From Chitinophaga varians (GTDB taxonomy: Bacteria > Bacteroidota > Bacteroidia > Chitinophagales > Chitinophagaceae), in NCBI RefSeq assembly GCF_014529945.1, contig NZ_JACVFB010000001.1:310001-374000 (forward strand): a DNA stretch of 64,000 nucleotides, written 5' to 3'. The position numbers were made by a program, and so were the translations under genes. This document shows positions 41,800 to 50,402 of this stretch, piece by piece. Position 1 is the first letter of the stretch. Each line of letters begins with the position of its first letter. The notes beneath the pieces are model-generated. The model was not told the origin of the DNA. It made no database searches and saw only the letters and a program-made list of their open reading frames with translations.

Positions 41800-43014
41800 A
41801 TGAAATTTGAAAAAGTGCATAACAAAGGGCAGGCGAGGCTTTTTAAAAGCCGTTACCTGGAAATGCTGACCAAAACGCACCCCGTGGTGATTTTTGGTAT
41901 GTACCTGCCCGTTATCGGGTATATGCTCTATTACAGCCATGCCACACTGGGATATTCACTGCTCCGTATTATATTGACTTACTTCGGCGCCATGTTCTAC
42001 TGGACACTGTTTGAGTATGTGGCACACCGGTTTATTTTCCATTGGGTGAGCGATCAGCCAGCCATCCGCCGCGTCGTGTATACGTTGCATGGTAATCATC
42101 ACGAATATCCGCGCGACCGGCAGCGGCTGTTTATGCCACCGGTGCCCAGTGTCATCATTTCTTCGGCCTTATTCTGTATTTTCTATCTCCTCATGAAAAA
42201 TAATGCGTTCGTCTTCTTCCCGGGATTTGTGTCCGGGTATCTGTTGTACGGAAGCATGCACTACGCTATCCACGCCTGGGCGCCGCCGGTCAAATGGCTA
42301 AAGCCGCTCTGGCGCAACCATCACCTGCATCATTATAAAAATGACGATCTGGGGTTTGGAGTGAGTTCTACGTTGTGGGACCGGGTCTTCCGGACCATGT
42401 TCACGCTCTGTCTGATGTTGAGTCTGTCGGCCGCCGGTTATGCCCACCAGCAGGCCGAAGGGGAGTACCGGCTGGTGAAAAGAGATAAATCCATCTCGCT
42501 GTACGAAAGATGGATTTCCGCTGGTAACGACGAAAGTGTACGGGAAATCAAGGCGGTATTTACTGTCAGATCTGATGTCCCGTCTGTGGCGCGGCTGCTG
42601 ACAGACCAGCAACAGGGCGTGGTGTGGAATGCCCGGGCTAAAAGCTATCAGGTGTTGCCGGTAAATGAAGGCCGGGAGTGGATCACGTACCTGAAATACA
42701 ATATTCCCTGGCCTTTCGGCGATCAGGACTGTCTGCTGCTGTTCCGCCTGAATATGCACAACGAACACTCCGGGGAAATCAGCTTTGAAAGCACGCTGAA
42801 CAACCGGTTTCCCGTCTCCGGTGATGTGACCCGCATCACCGGCACCCGGGGTAAATGGCTGATGGAAGAATTAGGGAACAACAATATGCAGATCACCTAC
42901 ACGATTACCACTAACCGCAGCGCCCGGATACCACGATGGGTGTCTGATCCTATTGTTCGTAATAATATGTTTGAAACCATGTCTACTTTCAGAAGCATCC
43001 TGGAGAAGCGATGA
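41800..43014 (+). CDS. Fatty-acid hydroxylase/sterol desaturase fused to a START-like domain
   Basis: The 404-residue protein has two parts. Residues 1-200 are a complete membrane hydroxylase with the His clusters HRFIFH (76-81), HGNHH (97-101), H154/H158 and HHLHH (174-178), which bind the di-iron site. At 200 the sequence FRTM is followed by FTLCLMLSLSAAGYAHQ, which looks like a signal peptide. A START-type lipid domain (about 225-404, IPWPFGDQDC) follows. The hydroxylase appears cut just before its usual end. It may be one fusion protein, or two proteins with an internal start at 42397. Confidence 0.8.
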   Translation: MKFEKVHNKGQARLFKSRYLEMLTKTHPVVIFGMYLPVIGYMLYYSHATLGYSLLRIILTYFGAMFYWTLFEYVAHRFIFHWVSDQPAIRRVVYTLHGNHHEYPRDRQRLFMPPVPSVIISSALFCIFYLLMKNNAFVFFPGFVSGYLLYGSMHYAIHAWAPPVKWLKPLWRNHHLHHYKNDDLGFGVSSTLWDRVFRTMFTLCLMLSLSAAGYAHQQAEGEYRLVKRDKSISLYERWISAGNDESVREIKAVFTVRSDVPSVARLLTDQQQGVVWNARAKSYQVLPVNEGREWITYLKYNIPWPFGDQDCLLLFRLNMHNEHSGEISFESTLNNRFPVSGDVTRITGTRGKWLMEELGNNNMQITYTITTNRSARIPRWVSDPIVRNNMFETMSTFRSILEKR

Positions 43015-43059
43015 TAAACATGTGCGGTATTTGATTATTTTTGGAGAAACCTCCGGTGA

Positions 43060-43899
43060 ATGATCTACAGGGAGTTTGCACCTCATCCGCTACTGGCGCC
43101 ATATGTTGAATGTTACTGGAAAGCTGATGCCGACAGGCCCCCTTTCCGGGAGGAGGAATCACTGATTCCCGATGGTACCATCGAGCTGATGTTTAATTTT
43201 GGTGACAACTATGCCCGTATCAAAGACGGTTCCCGCCAGCCGGTAAAAGGTTCTCATATCATCGGTATCCGTCAGCATGCGTTGCGGATCTCGCAAACGG
43301 CTCATCAGCACGTGTTTTCCGTGCGCTTCCGGTTGGGCGGCACTTACCCGCTGTTCCGCATTCCCGCCCACCTGCTGGCCAATGATTTCTGGAGCCTCCC
43401 CGATGTGCTGGGCAAGGACTATACGCTGCTGGAAGAGCAGCTGTTTGAAGCCGCCACCGATGAACAACGCGTGCAAATCACCGATCAGTTTCTGCTGGAC
43501 CGCTTACAATTCGATAATATTCCCCATCATTTTCTGCAACAATGCACGGCCTGGATGCTACAACGGGAGACTGTTTCCGTGGCAGACGCCTGCCGGGCTT
43601 TCGGTGTTTCCTATAAAGCGATGGAACGCCGCTTTAGCCAGGTAGCAGGCCTTACCCCGACAGAACTGCTGAAGATACGGCGGTTCAACAAAGCCATACT
43701 GGCCATGTATAGCTGTCGCCACGAATCCCTCACTGCCGTGGCCCACAGCTGTGGCTTCTACGACCAGTCACACTTCATCCGCGAATTCAAACAGCTCTCC
43801 GGCACTACCCCGCGTCATTTTCTGAAGGAGCAATATACCATCGTACAGGTGATACAGCCGGCCCTCGCAGCACGACTGTCGAAATCGTACAATTTATAA
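43060..43899 (+). CDS. AraC-family regulator with DUF6597-type N-domain
   Basis: The 279-residue protein has an N-terminal domain (about 1-110, FAPHPLLAPYVECYWKAD) typical of the many regulators of unknown ligand in Bacteroidota. The C-terminal AraC domain (about 165-270) has VADACRAFGVSYKAMERRF and SLTAVAHSCGFYDQSHFIREF. It starts 45 nt after the hydroxylase-START gene on the same strand. Whether it controls it is not evident. Confidence 0.87.
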   Translation: MIYREFAPHPLLAPYVECYWKADADRPPFREEESLIPDGTIELMFNFGDNYARIKDGSRQPVKGSHIIGIRQHALRISQTAHQHVFSVRFRLGGTYPLFRIPAHLLANDFWSLPDVLGKDYTLLEEQLFEAATDEQRVQITDQFLLDRLQFDNIPHHFLQQCTAWMLQRETVSVADACRAFGVSYKAMERRFSQVAGLTPTELLKIRRFNKAILAMYSCRHESLTAVAHSCGFYDQSHFIREFKQLSGTTPRHFLKEQYTIVQVIQPALAARLSKSYNL

Positions 43900-43936
43900 T
43901 CACCCGCATTTATCATCTTCGTAAAAAATATATGTC

Positions 43937-44350
43937 ATGGAAGGAAAAAAATATGAATTGATTCCCTACCTCACTTTCGGAGGCAATTGTGAAGAAGCAA
44001 TGAATTTTTATGCCAAAGCCCTGGGCGGCACTTTTAAAGTATGGACCCGCTACGACAATCCTAATATGAATGCGCCGGAAGCATACCGCGACAAAGTACT
44101 CCATAGCCGATTGCATTTTAATGATCTGGCTATTTATGCCAGCGATATCTTTCCCGGCAAAGAAGCAAAAGGCAGCAGCGCAGATGTGGCCTTATCGCTC
44201 ACTTTCCCGGATGAGCAAACCGCGCAACAAGCATTCGACGCACTGGCGGCCGGCGGCGAGGTAGGCGTGCCTTTCGGCAAGCAGTTCTGGGGCGACTGGC
44301 ACGGTAACCTGACGGATAAATACGGTATCAAATGGATGGTGAATTGCTGA
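43937..44350 (+). CDS. VOC-family protein (PhnB-like)
   Basis: The 137-residue protein opens with IPYLTFGGNCEEAMNFYAKALGGTF and ends in HGNLTDKYGIKWMVNC, as in the PhnB/YjdN group of the VOC superfamily. It may be a dioxygenase-like or carbon-phosphorus-associated protein, but the metal ligands are only partly conserved, so no reaction is claimed. It starts 37 nt after the AraC gene. Confidence 0.82.
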   Translation: MEGKKYELIPYLTFGGNCEEAMNFYAKALGGTFKVWTRYDNPNMNAPEAYRDKVLHSRLHFNDLAIYASDIFPGKEAKGSSADVALSLTFPDEQTAQQAFDALAAGGEVGVPFGKQFWGDWHGNLTDKYGIKWMVNC

Positions 44351-44374
44351 TTCCTCAAATTCACCATCCCTAAA

Positions 44375-44396
44375 TCCCAGGGCTCATGCCCTGGGA
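44375..44396. repeat. Perfect 22-bp palindrome, dispersed repeat
   Basis: TCCCAGGGC-TCAT-GCCCTGGGA lies between two convergent VOC genes, where it can act as a terminator. It belongs to the same repeat family as 8782, 8940, 9098 and 56785. Confidence 0.7.
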
Positions 44397-44399
44397 AAA

Positions 44400-44780
44400 T
44401 CAAAAAATCTGCCCTAAAGCAATCAAATTCCCACATTCATCCTCGAAAACCGCTTCTATGCCCCAGTCGGCCCTGGTGGGCGGTTTCCGGAAAACCACTC
44501 CTTGGGCTGTCAGCCGTTCGTACTCAGCTGCAATATCGGCAGTGCCCAGCATGATTGCGGGTATTCCTGCTGCGTATAGTCCTTCCTGATAGGCTTTGGC
44601 TACCGGATGTTGGGAAGGTTCGAGCAACAGCGTGGTGCCGTCAGGCTCTTCAGGAGATACGACTACGGCCAGCATTGCTTCCGGCATATAGACTTTCTCC
44701 TTAAAGCCCAGTTTCTCTGTGTAAAAGCGAAAAGCTTCCAGGGGGTCGTTGACGTGGACCCCGGCCATGGCTATTTTCAT
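44400..44780 (-). CDS. VOC-family protein (glyoxalase-like)
   Basis: The 126-residue protein is a single VOC domain with KIAMAGVHVNDPLEAFRFYT and the closing VFEDECGNLIALGQIF. Its Glu and His residues at the expected metal sites are consistent with metal binding, but the substrate is unknown. It is convergent with the PhnB-like gene and is followed on its strand by no further gene. Confidence 0.82.
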   Translation of the reverse strand: MKIAMAGVHVNDPLEAFRFYTEKLGFKEKVYMPEAMLAVVVSPEEPDGTTLLLEPSQHPVAKAYQEGLYAAGIPAIMLGTADIAAEYERLTAQGVVFRKPPTRADWGIEAVFEDECGNLIALGQIF

Positions 44781-44792
44781 ATGGATATGGTT

Positions 44793-45341
44793 TTAATAGT
44801 GAGTGATCATGGTGGAACTGTCCTGACTTTTTTTCCGTTTTAAGATCAGGGCGCTGATGAGTGCAATCACAATGCCGAGCGGCAGCACTTCAGCATAAGT
44901 GATCAGTATCACAAACAACGGGTTTTTATATAGCTGCCTGAAGTTCTCCGCCTCTGCCATCTTTTTACTCAGCGTAGCTGCGTCGGCGCCGGCTTCCCTG
45001 GCTTCTTTCAGCATGTGGGCGTTGTATTTGTCCATGAAATCGGGAACAAACAGGTAGAAATCGAACAGCCATACCACCACGTAGGCAGTGGCTGCGATCA
45101 GGGCAATCAACAGCCCCACTTTAAAAGCTTTGCCGAAAGTGACGGTGCCGTTGTTGTATTTGTCGCGATAGTTTTTGATGCCGACAAAAATAAAGGAGAA
45201 GGCGATCAGCATGCCGGCATAGCCGAGGTACATGTTGCCTTTGAAGTTGGGGTCTTTATAACACCACAAGACAGAAAATACCATCATGAGGCTAATGATG
45301 GCGCCGGAGATCAATCCGAAAACGAGCACATTTTTTTTCAT
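44793..45341 (-). CDS. DUF4199 membrane protein
   Basis: The 182-residue protein matches DUF4199: four membrane helices in the order about 5-30, 38-60, 70-100 and 145-170, with SFIFVGIKNYRDKYNNGTVTFGKAF between helices 2 and 3. The function of the family is unknown. The start at MKKNVL (45341) is preferred to 45395. It ends 12 nt before the VOC gene start on the same strand, so the two are probably one transcript. Confidence 0.84.
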   Translation of the reverse strand: MKKNVLVFGLISGAIISLMMVFSVLWCYKDPNFKGNMYLGYAGMLIAFSFIFVGIKNYRDKYNNGTVTFGKAFKVGLLIALIAATAYVVVWLFDFYLFVPDFMDKYNAHMLKEAREAGADAATLSKKMAEAENFRQLYKNPLFVILITYAEVLPLGIVIALISALILKRKKSQDSSTMITHY

Positions 45342-45454
45342 CTGGTCAGGATTTAGTAGTTGGTGCAAAAATGCTTTTCCGGCATTTATTTCCATTCATA
45401 CTTTAGGGTGATTTTATCGTTTTTACCTTTTTTCCTGCTTTCGGGTGATGATGG

Positions 45455-45928
45455 TTAGGGGATGATACTCAGCCGCTTAGCTTTGTCTATGGCTTGTGTC
45501 CTTCTTTTTACGTCCAGTTTTTCAAATAAACGGGAGGCATGGGTTTTAACGGTGTTCAGCGACACGAACAGGCGGCCGGCGATCTCCTGGTTGCTGAGTC
45601 CATCGGCCATAAGCTGTAGTACTTCCAGTTCGCGGCTGCTGAGTCCGAGGCGGTCCAGCTCCGGTGTATTTAAAGAAAAGGTAGCTGCCGGTGTTACGGG
45701 CACCGGTTTTTCCACGATGACAGTCTCCACTTTAGGCCGGGCAAGTTTTAGCGCCAGCCATATTCCCAGCGCGGTAAAAACAAGTGCGACCATGCCGATA
45801 TAGATTTCCATGGCATGGTGAATGATCAGGAAACGCAGTTCCAGCCATTTCAGGAGAAAAAGCAACAAGGCCAGCGAGAGGCCGTAAAGAATATTCTGCT
45901 TATTTCTGGTGATGGCTTGCCACTTCAT
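45455..45928 (-). CDS. LuxR-type HTH regulator with membrane anchor
   Basis: The 157-residue protein has two N-terminal membrane helices (about 15-30 and 40-60) and a C-terminal LuxR helix-turn-helix (about 92-150, LSSRELEVLQLMADGLSNQE). No receiver domain is present, so the signal must come through the membrane part or a partner. Target genes are unknown. The next gene on this strand is DUF4199, about 110 nt downstream. Confidence 0.85.
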   Translation of the reverse strand: MKWQAITRNKQNILYGLSLALLLFLLKWLELRFLIIHHAMEIYIGMVALVFTALGIWLALKLARPKVETVIVEKPVPVTPAATFSLNTPELDRLGLSSRELEVLQLMADGLSNQEIAGRLFVSLNTVKTHASRLFEKLDVKRRTQAIDKAKRLSIIP

Positions 45929-45982
45929 GCATAACGGTTTGCTGTCTGCATAAAGTTATCATATTTAGCGCAAAAGCGATGC

Positions 45983-46204
45983 TCAGCGTTTTTCCGGAGC
46001 CAATGACCATCCCTGTGCTGCGAGCGCTGCTTTGATAGCAGCCATGGCATTGGGTCCCATACCATGCAGTTGCATCAGGGAGGATTCGGTAACACTACGC
46101 AGTTGTTGAAGGTTCGTGTAACCGGCGCCGTGCAAGGCGCGCAGCGCAGGCTGTGCCAGTTTGGGAAAATCGTCGGGCTGGAGCGGAGCCGATTTCTTTG
46201 TCAT
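45983..46204 (-). CDS. Small helix-hairpin-helix protein (RNAP alpha C-terminal-like)
   Basis: The 73-residue protein contains PALRALHGAGYTNLQQL and QLHGMGPNAMAAIKAAL, which is the helix-hairpin-helix pattern of DNA-binding domains and of the RNA polymerase alpha C-terminal domain. Such small proteins may bind DNA non-specifically; no partner is known. It is a single-gene unit on the minus strand. Confidence 0.78.
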   Translation of the reverse strand: MTKKSAPLQPDDFPKLAQPALRALHGAGYTNLQQLRSVTESSLMQLHGMGPNAMAAIKAALAAQGWSLAPEKR

Positions 46205-46531
46205 GGTGTGATGGAGATGATGAAATACTAAATTAAATAAGATGTCTTTATGCTTTGTGGGGGAAGTCCGTCAATCAGGGGCTGGTACCGCGACAAAACT
46301 TTTCTGAAAGGCCGGTTGTATTAAATTATTGTTCTTGATACATACCGGAGTAACATTTAAGTATTCTTGTGCGTTACACTGCTTTTGACGGCCGCTGACA
46401 GGAAACCGGCATGATTATTAATCTATTATTTATCACAAAATGACAGCAATTGTTCATTTTAACGCAGGGATGTTCAATTACATACAAGATAAAATAAATT
46501 ACATTTGACACCAGAAAAATTCAATTTTCCC
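46205..46531. other. Intergenic region before the PrcB-like gene
   Basis: These 327 bases lie between the small HhH gene and the PrcB-like gene. The sequence is A/T-rich near the end. I found no repeat, RNA gene or clear promoter. A TTG start at 46505 for the following gene was rejected in favour of ATG 46532. Confidence 0.6.
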
Positions 46532-47413
46532 ATGAACAGACGTACTGTTATTGCATTGCCATTGGTTTGCCTGACACTTCACAGTTCCCTCGCAAGCCGG
46601 GCAGCAAATGTTTACCCCGCTACTGCAACTGTTACTGCCGCTATGCACATGGCTGATCAGGCCAAAGCGGCCAAAGTGATCACTTATGGTCAGGGCGTAG
46701 ACCTGATCGTAAAAGCCCTGGGCCTCAACATTGATAACATCCGGTTTATCAAGGAGCCAAAGGCTACAGACTACTGTGAATTTGCTGATAACAAGGCATC
46801 TTACGCCCAGTCAGTGATCATCGCAGCGAACAACGGCATCACGCTGGACCGCAAACAGCGCTTCAATACGCCGATGACACGTGAGCAATTTGCACTGGCC
46901 CTGGAAGAAGCCATCGAGCATACCGGTCCGTATCCGATGAACATGATGTGGATCAACATCGGAGATGCCGCCGCTTTCGTGAACAAAGACAAAGCTAATA
47001 ATGCCGTACAGGCGCTGGTTAAATTTGGCGTGGTAGCATTGGAGAGAGGCAACTTCCGCCCGAAAGCCAATGTGACACCGGCAGAAGCCAATGCGATGGT
47101 GGCTAAAGCCGCTAAATTTGTAAAAGAACACAAAGAACGCATGGAAGAACATCAACAACAGGGCCAGGTAACGGTAACGTCTACACCGGTAAATGCACAG
47201 GTAAACAGCGTGGTCCTCTCCAGAGGCAGCCAGCCTAACTCCGGCTATCAGATCGCCATCACTGGTATCGACTTTGCCGAAGGCACTGCTACCGTACGTT
47301 ACAAGCTCACTAACCCTGAGCCGGGCAAAATGTACATGCAGATGATCACAGAGCCTAAAGCGGAAACTTTTGTGGGTAGCGCTTATAAAGTAGTATTACA
47401 ACAGGATAAATAA
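46532..47413 (+). CDS. Exported protein with S-layer-homology-like and PrcB C-terminal-like regions
   Basis: The 293-residue protein has a signal peptide (MNRRTVIALPLVCLTLHSSLA). Residues about 60-190 resemble S-layer homology modules (TREQFALALEEAIEH, FRPKANVTPAEANAMVAKAA), which normally bind cell-wall glycans. The last 85 residues match the PrcB C-terminal pattern (SGYQIAITGIDFAEGTATV, then a Pro-Gly turn). PrcB is a partner of a surface protease in spirochaetes, but no protease is nearby. The combination is unusual, and the role is unknown. Confidence 0.75.
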   Translation: MNRRTVIALPLVCLTLHSSLASRAANVYPATATVTAAMHMADQAKAAKVITYGQGVDLIVKALGLNIDNIRFIKEPKATDYCEFADNKASYAQSVIIAANNGITLDRKQRFNTPMTREQFALALEEAIEHTGPYPMNMMWINIGDAAAFVNKDKANNAVQALVKFGVVALERGNFRPKANVTPAEANAMVAKAAKFVKEHKERMEEHQQQGQVTVTSTPVNAQVNSVVLSRGSQPNSGYQIAITGIDFAEGTATVRYKLTNPEPGKMYMQMITEPKAETFVGSAYKVVLQQDK

Positions 47414-47420
47414 TTGCGTT

Positions 47421-48047
47421 GTGGGATTGGACCTATACCATTTAAAGCCTTGTGCGATGTCTGGTGACCCGACAAAGATCAGCTTTGCGCTGGACGAGGG
47501 GTTGGCAGATGCCCCGGCTGCATTTATGGAGAAGTATCAGCATTTGCTGGTGCGGATGGCCGTCCCGCCCGACATTTTTTCTATTTGTATTTTTGCCGGT
47601 GAGCAACAGGTCCATGTTTTCGAAAAATTATTCGGTAAACATGACGACTGCCGGTTGCTCACCGGTACTATGGAATCGCTGGCACCGGTCATCTGTCAGA
47701 TAGAAAAGGAAAAACAATTGACAGACGCCAAACAAACGATAATGGATGGTAACGTGAACGATGACACGGGCACCTTTTCCTACCGGATGATCCAATACCG
47801 TACTGTTTACCCGGACCAGCAGTTGTTATGCTTTGAGCAACACGGTTATCAGCGCAAGCAGATGAACGTCCGGTTTTATGAAGATTTTACCAACGATAAA
47901 TTATACTTCTCCCAAGCGGATGTTTTACGTGCATTTGAATATTTAGCACCCTGGAAAGAAGCGGGGAAAGAGACAGTCCGTAATTTTCAGCAAAACTTCA
48001 TCGATAATTTTGAAGAAGGTACCAGCGTTTTCTTTCCCGGCTGGTAA
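47421..48047 (+). CDS. Unknown 208-residue protein
   Basis: I do not recognise a family. The product starts MGLDLYHLKP if the GTG at 47421 is used, a beginning seen in other small Bacteroidota hypotheticals; an ATG at 47457 is the alternative. It is acidic, without signal peptide or membrane helix, and has an aromatic-rich central part (FSYRMIQYRTVY). It starts 7 nt after the PrcB-like gene, so it is probably in the same operon. Confidence 0.65.
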   Translation: MGLDLYHLKPCAMSGDPTKISFALDEGLADAPAAFMEKYQHLLVRMAVPPDIFSICIFAGEQQVHVFEKLFGKHDDCRLLTGTMESLAPVICQIEKEKQLTDAKQTIMDGNVNDDTGTFSYRMIQYRTVYPDQQLLCFEQHGYQRKQMNVRFYEDFTNDKLYFSQADVLRAFEYLAPWKEAGKETVRNFQQNFIDNFEEGTSVFFPGW

Positions 48048-48055
48048 TGCCAATC

Positions 48056-48874
48056 TTACAGGAATAAGTCCGGCTGCAGTTTCCCGCCCGGCGTTACGGC
48101 GTAATGCGCCAGATCAGTAATCCCTTCTGCCTTTAATACTGCTTCGTCAATAAAGTTATTGCCCGTACAGGAAGCCGCTGGTTTGCCCAGCACATAGAAC
48201 GCTGCATCCGCCATGATGTCCGGCTTGCGGCTTATTTTCATCAGGGCTTCGCCGCCGAGCAGGTTTTTAATAGCTGCCGTAGCGATGGTCGTTGCCGGCC
48301 ACAATGAATTAGCGGCGATACCATAAGCTTTTAGTTCTTCTGCCCATCCCAGGGTGAGCATGCTCATATTGTATTTGCTGATGGTATAAGCCACGTGCGG
48401 CCCCAGCCAGTTGGGTGAGAGGTTCACCGGCGGCGACAAGGTGAGGATATGCGGGTTGTTGCCTTTTTTCAGATAGGGGATACAATGTTGTGTTACCAGA
48501 AAAGTGCCTCTTACATTGATGTCGTACATGAGGTCGAAACGTTTGGCCGGTGTTTGTTCGGTGTTGGTCAGCTGAATAGCGGAGGCGTTGTTGATGACCA
48601 CATCGATGCCGCCGAATTTTTCGGCTGCCTGTTGCACGGCCTGTTGTATCTGTTCCTCATCGCGGATATCCACCTTAACGGGCAGGGCTTTACCGCCGGC
48701 TTTTTCTACTGCTTCCGCTACAGAAAAGATGGTGCCGCCAAGGCGGGGATCTTCTTCTGTGCTTTTGGCGGCGATAACGATGTTAGCGCCGGCGGCCGCG
48801 AGTCTCAGGGCAATGGCTTCACCGATGCCTCTGCTGGCGCCGGTGATAAAGATAGTGCGGTTTTGAAAGGTCAT
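48056..48874 (-). CDS. Short-chain dehydrogenase (HSDL2-like)
   Basis: The 272-residue SDR has the NAD(P) motif TGASRGIGEAIALR near the start, the NNASA segment, and a catalytic YTISK (Tyr-x3-Lys) with a preceding Ser-containing LSPPVNLSP. It resembles HSDL2-like proteins without their C-terminal sterol carrier domain. It would act on a lipid or steroid-like alcohol, unconfirmed. It follows the amidohydrolase gene on the same strand by about 30 nt. Confidence 0.9.
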   Translation of the reverse strand: MTFQNRTIFITGASRGIGEAIALRLAAAGANIVIAAKSTEEDPRLGGTIFSVAEAVEKAGGKALPVKVDIRDEEQIQQAVQQAAEKFGGIDVVINNASAIQLTNTEQTPAKRFDLMYDINVRGTFLVTQHCIPYLKKGNNPHILTLSPPVNLSPNWLGPHVAYTISKYNMSMLTLGWAEELKAYGIAANSLWPATTIATAAIKNLLGGEALMKISRKPDIMADAAFYVLGKPAASCTGNNFIDEAVLKAEGITDLAHYAVTPGGKLQPDLFL

Positions 48875-48906
48875 GTCAGGCTGCTTTTGTTGGGTGTAAG
48901 AAATAT

Positions 48907-50238
48907 TTATGGCCGGATATTTTTACCGGCTTTGTATACGGTCACAATGTGACGGGTGTTTTTGATGTTTTTCTCCGGGCTGTCTGCCAGCACGAGCAGA
49001 TCGGCCACCTGTCCGCGTGCGATAGTGCCGGTATTAGGCAGCTTCAGCACTTTGGCGGCATTGCGGGTGCCTACGCTGATAGCTTCCAGCGGGGTCAGTC
49101 CTGCCTGTACCATCAGTTCCAGTTCCAGGTGTTCGGAGAAGCCCTGCGTACGTATCGGCGTAGCGCCGGAGTCGGTGCCCATGGCTACGAAGATGCCTGC
49201 GCGGTATATCCGGTGCAGGTTGCGCAATGCTGTTTCGAAGGCGGCTTTGTTTTTGGCAAAAGCAGGGGAGTGCTCCAGTTGCTGCTTATATTCGGGGGAT
49301 GTGATCATCTCATATACGCCCGGTTCCAGTGAGCGTTTGAAGAAATCGTCGTGTAGCCATTCAGGTTGGCGTGCGTAGATGTAGGCATATTCATCGAGAG
49401 ACAGCGTAGGGACGTACACGATACCTTTTGCCTTCATGGTCTGCAACAGTTTATCGTCGATATCGCGGTCGCGGATGCTGTGGGCGAAAATATCGATGCC
49501 GGCATCTGCCAGCTGTTGCGCGTCGGCCGCATAATACAGATGGGAAGCGGCGCTGATGCCGTGCCGGTGTGCTTCGGTGATCACAGCCTTATACACCTCC
49601 GGTTCCATCTTTTTAAAACGGCCGCTGAAGTCATCCAGCCACATTTTCACCACATCGGGATGTAACTGCGCTACTTTGTCCATGGCCGGGGCCACATCGG
49701 CCGCCGTAGCGGGGCGGTTGACGAGGTCCATGCCAAACTCCAGCGGCGGCGCTCCATTGGGCACACCGAAGCCATACCCCGCGGAATGCAGGCGCGCACC
49801 GGGCAATAATCCGGTGGCCGATGAATCACGCAGTCCGCTTTCAAACAGCATGGGCCTGTCGGTGCCCATGGCCAGCACATGCAGCACACCGTAGCTGGCA
49901 TATTGCTGCAGCTGCCGCAGTATATTTTCCCGGGTGTAGTTAACAGCATTGGTGGTGGTGCCTTTGAGGGTGCCTACATGCGTATGGACGCTGATCAGCG
50001 CGGGCATCACGGTTTTTCCCGTGAGGTCTACCACGGTGGCGCCAGGGGCTTTCAGGTGGTTGCCGACGGCGGCAATGGTATCTGCCTGCAACAGAATATC
50101 GGTATGCAGTTGCGGCCGTTGGCCGGTGCCATCTATGACGGTGGCATTTTTCAGTAGGGTGGTCTGCGCTGAAGCCATGGTGCCTGATAACAGGGCTGCT
50201 GCCATCAGCAGCGCAGAAAAGTTAGTTGTCATCCTCAT
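48907..50238 (-). CDS. Exported amidohydrolase-family protein
   Basis: The 443-residue protein has a signal peptide (FSALLMAAALLSGTMASA, cleavage near ASA-QT), then an amidohydrolase TIM-barrel. The metal-binding HTHVG segment is present at about 85, and AASHLYYA, IFAHSI and GTDSGATP hold later ligands. It would hydrolyse an amide or imide in the periplasm. The substrate is unknown, but imidazolonepropionase-like or prolidase-like members share this layout. The SDR gene follows. Confidence 0.88.
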   Translation of the reverse strand: MRMTTNFSALLMAAALLSGTMASAQTTLLKNATVIDGTGQRPQLHTDILLQADTIAAVGNHLKAPGATVVDLTGKTVMPALISVHTHVGTLKGTTTNAVNYTRENILRQLQQYASYGVLHVLAMGTDRPMLFESGLRDSSATGLLPGARLHSAGYGFGVPNGAPPLEFGMDLVNRPATAADVAPAMDKVAQLHPDVVKMWLDDFSGRFKKMEPEVYKAVITEAHRHGISAASHLYYAADAQQLADAGIDIFAHSIRDRDIDDKLLQTMKAKGIVYVPTLSLDEYAYIYARQPEWLHDDFFKRSLEPGVYEMITSPEYKQQLEHSPAFAKNKAAFETALRNLHRIYRAGIFVAMGTDSGATPIRTQGFSEHLELELMVQAGLTPLEAISVGTRNAAKVLKLPNTGTIARGQVADLLVLADSPEKNIKNTRHIVTVYKAGKNIRP

Positions 50239-50402
50239 TGTTTTTTTACGGATCTATCTTAAATATAACCCAGACTGTATAAACTACCATGTAAAATTTT
50301 GCAGGACATTTTACCTGTTTTGCAGAGAAACCTGCCGATATCACACAATACTGTTTGCCGGCGCGGGCTCAGCAGCTATTTTTGACCGGTAATCATTTTT
50401 TT

